From: JBEKZQ01 sp049509675
GTDB lineage: Bacteria > Planctomycetota > Planctomycetia > Pirellulales > Thermoguttaceae
Assembly (NCBI GenBank): GCA_049509675.1
Contig: JBEKZQ010000420.1
Span: forward strand, 1 to 5,473
Reading direction: 5' to 3'
Length of the DNA stretch: 5,473 nt
In this document: positions 4,471-5,473 of the stretch, piece after piece
How the letters are laid out: every line of letters starts with the position of its first letter
How positions within the stretch are numbered: position 1 is the first letter of the stretch
The notes under the pieces: generated by a model
What the model saw: only the letters and a program-made list of their open reading frames with translations
Told to the model about the DNA's origin: nothing
The model's database searches: none
Translations under genes and position numbers: made by a program

Positions 4471-5409
4471 TCAAAGTTCCTCGTAGGCCGCGGTGCGGTT
4501 CTTGCGCCGGGCCAGTTCGCTGGCATAACGGACGCCCAGCCGTTGGGCATTTTCCGCCGCCCAGTCGGTCAGCCGGGTCGTGCCGGCCGGCGGCGCGTCG
4601 ACCGCCAGCAGGCCGCCCATCAGCCCGCGGATCTCGTCCCGAGTGACCACCACGTCGCCGACCAGCCAGCCGACGGCCGCAGTGCCCAGGTAGCCCAGCA
4701 GCGGCGGCACGCCGAGGATCGGCCGCTCCCGGCCGATGATCCGGCCGATCGTTTGCACCAGCTCGCGATAGGTGAACGTTTCCGGCCCGATGGCCTGAAT
4801 GGTTTCATTGTCCCGGCCGGCGCCTTGTTCCACGGCCAGCCGGGCCAGGTCGTCGACGTAGATGGGCTGCAAGCGATAGCGGCCGTCGCCGAAGAGGATG
4901 AACACGGGGAACTTGCGCAAGGTCCAGGCGATATTGTTGATCAGGATGTCTTCCTTGCCGAACAGGACCGCCGGGCGGAGGATGGCATAGGAGAGGCCCG
5001 AATCGAGGAGCGACTTTTCCAGTTGGGCCTTGCCGCGAAAGTATTCCAGGGGCGAATCCGCCGAAGGATTCGTGATGCTCACGTGGACCACGCGCCGGAT
5101 GCCCGCCTCCGCGGCCGCGCGAAAAAGCACCAACGTGTTCTCCACGGCCGCCGCCGGGCCGAAATCGCCGTAGGCAAACCGCACCCAGTAGGTGTTGTAC
5201 AGGACCGTGGCGCCCCGCAGCGACTCGACCAGTTCGGCCGGCTTGTCGAAGTTGTAGGGCCGGGCCTCGACGCGGTCGCCGATCGGGTTGGGCCGCCGGG
5301 AATTGGTCAGCGTGCGGACGCGGCCACCGGCGTCCAGCAAACGCCGGGTGATGTAGCGCCCCGAGAAGCCGAAGGCGCCGGTCACGACGTGCAACTCTCC
5401 GTCAGCCAT
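4471..5409 (-). CDS. NAD(P)-binding SDR, NDUFA9/NmrA-like epimerase family
   Basis: The 312-residue product is an extended or atypical short-chain dehydrogenase. The Rossmann motif TGAFGFSG (residues 10-17, TGxxGxxG) follows the first strand, and RVRTLTNSRRP (30-40) provides basic residues after the second, hinting at NADP(H). VVHVSITNPS (107-116) holds the catalytic-serine strand, and YFRGK (Tyr123, Lys127) is an intact YxxxK pair. LRPAVLFG (144-151) and PIYVDDLA (182-189) are typical of extended SDRs. The C-terminal part, with GVPPLLGYLGTAAVGWLVG (233-251), may touch a lipid or quinone. The arrangement matches the NDUFA9-like/NmrA-like groups; the substrate is unknown. There is no Shine-Dalgarno before ATG 5409. 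A minus-strand frame ends only 4 nt upstream, so it may be the second gene of an operon. Confidence 0.88.
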   Translation of the reverse strand: MADGELHVVTGAFGFSGRYITRRLLDAGGRVRTLTNSRRPNPIGDRVEARPYNFDKPAELVESLRGATVLYNTYWVRFAYGDFGPAAAVENTLVLFRAAAEAGIRRVVHVSITNPSADSPLEYFRGKAQLEKSLLDSGLSYAILRPAVLFGKEDILINNIAWTLRKFPVFILFGDGRYRLQPIYVDDLARLAVEQGAGRDNETIQAIGPETFTYRELVQTIGRIIGRERPILGVPPLLGYLGTAAVGWLVGDVVVTRDEIRGLMGGLLAVDAPPAGTTRLTDWAAENAQRLGVRYASELARRKNRTAAYEEL

Positions 5410-5413
5410 GTTA

Positions 5414-5473
5414 TTAAACCCTGCGCGGTTTGAAATGATCCCAGCCGCGGCAGTAGGGAACGGATCGCATCAT
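5414..5473 (-). CDS. Possible 3' tail of an upstream minus-strand gene
   Basis: A minus-strand frame is open from the right edge to TAA at 5416-5414, followed at once by a second TAA (5413-5411). The visible end reads SVPYCRGWDHFKPRRV, preceded by ATGATG at the very edge. It ends 4 nt before the SDR start, as in a tight operon. With only about 19 codons the open frame alone is weak evidence, and the family is not recognisable. Confidence 0.28.
   Translation of the reverse strand: MMRSVPYCRGWDHFKPRRV
5416..5431. other. AAACC...GGTTT stem-loop just upstream of the SDR start
   Basis: AAACC (5416-5420) pairs with GGTTT (5427-5431) around the 6-nt loop CTGCGC. It lies 7-22 nt upstream of the minus-strand ATG at 5409, in the position of a ribosome site or operator. 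Its ends resemble those of the 26-nt palindromes, but it is only 16 nt long. Confidence 0.3.

Noticed and set aside
4543..5433. Long plus-strand open frame opposite the SDR gene
   Set aside because: It is an antisense shadow: its translation is low in recognisable motifs, while the minus strand shows TGxxGxxG and YxxxK in the right order.

Overview
The window is GC-rich bacterial DNA. It looks like a planctomycete (Pirellulales-type) chromosome. This is inferred from three things: a small HTH protein next to a repeat array, of a kind I associate with planctomycete mobile DNA; a duplicated ParB-like DNA-binding segment; and a secreted Spy/LTxxQ-like protein near a REP-type inverted repeat. No rRNA or marker gene confirms it.

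Left part (1-1700) is accessory DNA. The 5' end of a minus-strand HTH gene (212 to the left edge) is followed by about 300 bases with no convincing gene. Next come two copies of a GC-rich repeat (519-546, 580-607; period 61). Then comes a short CRISPR-like array of four identical 32-nt repeats with three 36-nt spacers (636-871; period exactly 68). No cas gene is in the window. To its right is a decayed ParB-like reading frame (923-1618) made of two tandem copies of an HTH region. It has no ATG start and an in-frame TAG just upstream. A family of three 26-nt palindromes (614-639, 1087-1112, 1330-1355) runs through this part. They share AAAC...GTTT ends but have different, self-complementary interiors. 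Two of them sit at exactly homologous positions in the ParB-like duplication, 243 nt apart. A cluster of stem-loops (1523-1628) closes the region.

Central part (1719-3623) is a two-gene operon of bacterial microcompartment (BMC) functions. A PduS-type flavin/iron-sulfur (RnfC-like) protein is followed, after a 12-nt gap, by a PduT-type tandem-BMC shell protein that keeps the pore cysteine (Cys40). Together they would pass electrons across a microcompartment shell. No other shell protein or signature enzyme is in the window.

Right part (3624-5473) is on the minus strand and converges on the operon. A 39-nt two-step hairpin (3631-3669) separates the two sides. The genes are a secreted, lysine-rich Spy/LTxxQ-like protein (4183-3701), a REP-like inverted repeat (4350-4439), and an NAD(P)-binding atypical/extended SDR of NDUFA9/NmrA type (5409-4471). 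A possible 3' tail of another minus-strand gene reaches the right edge.
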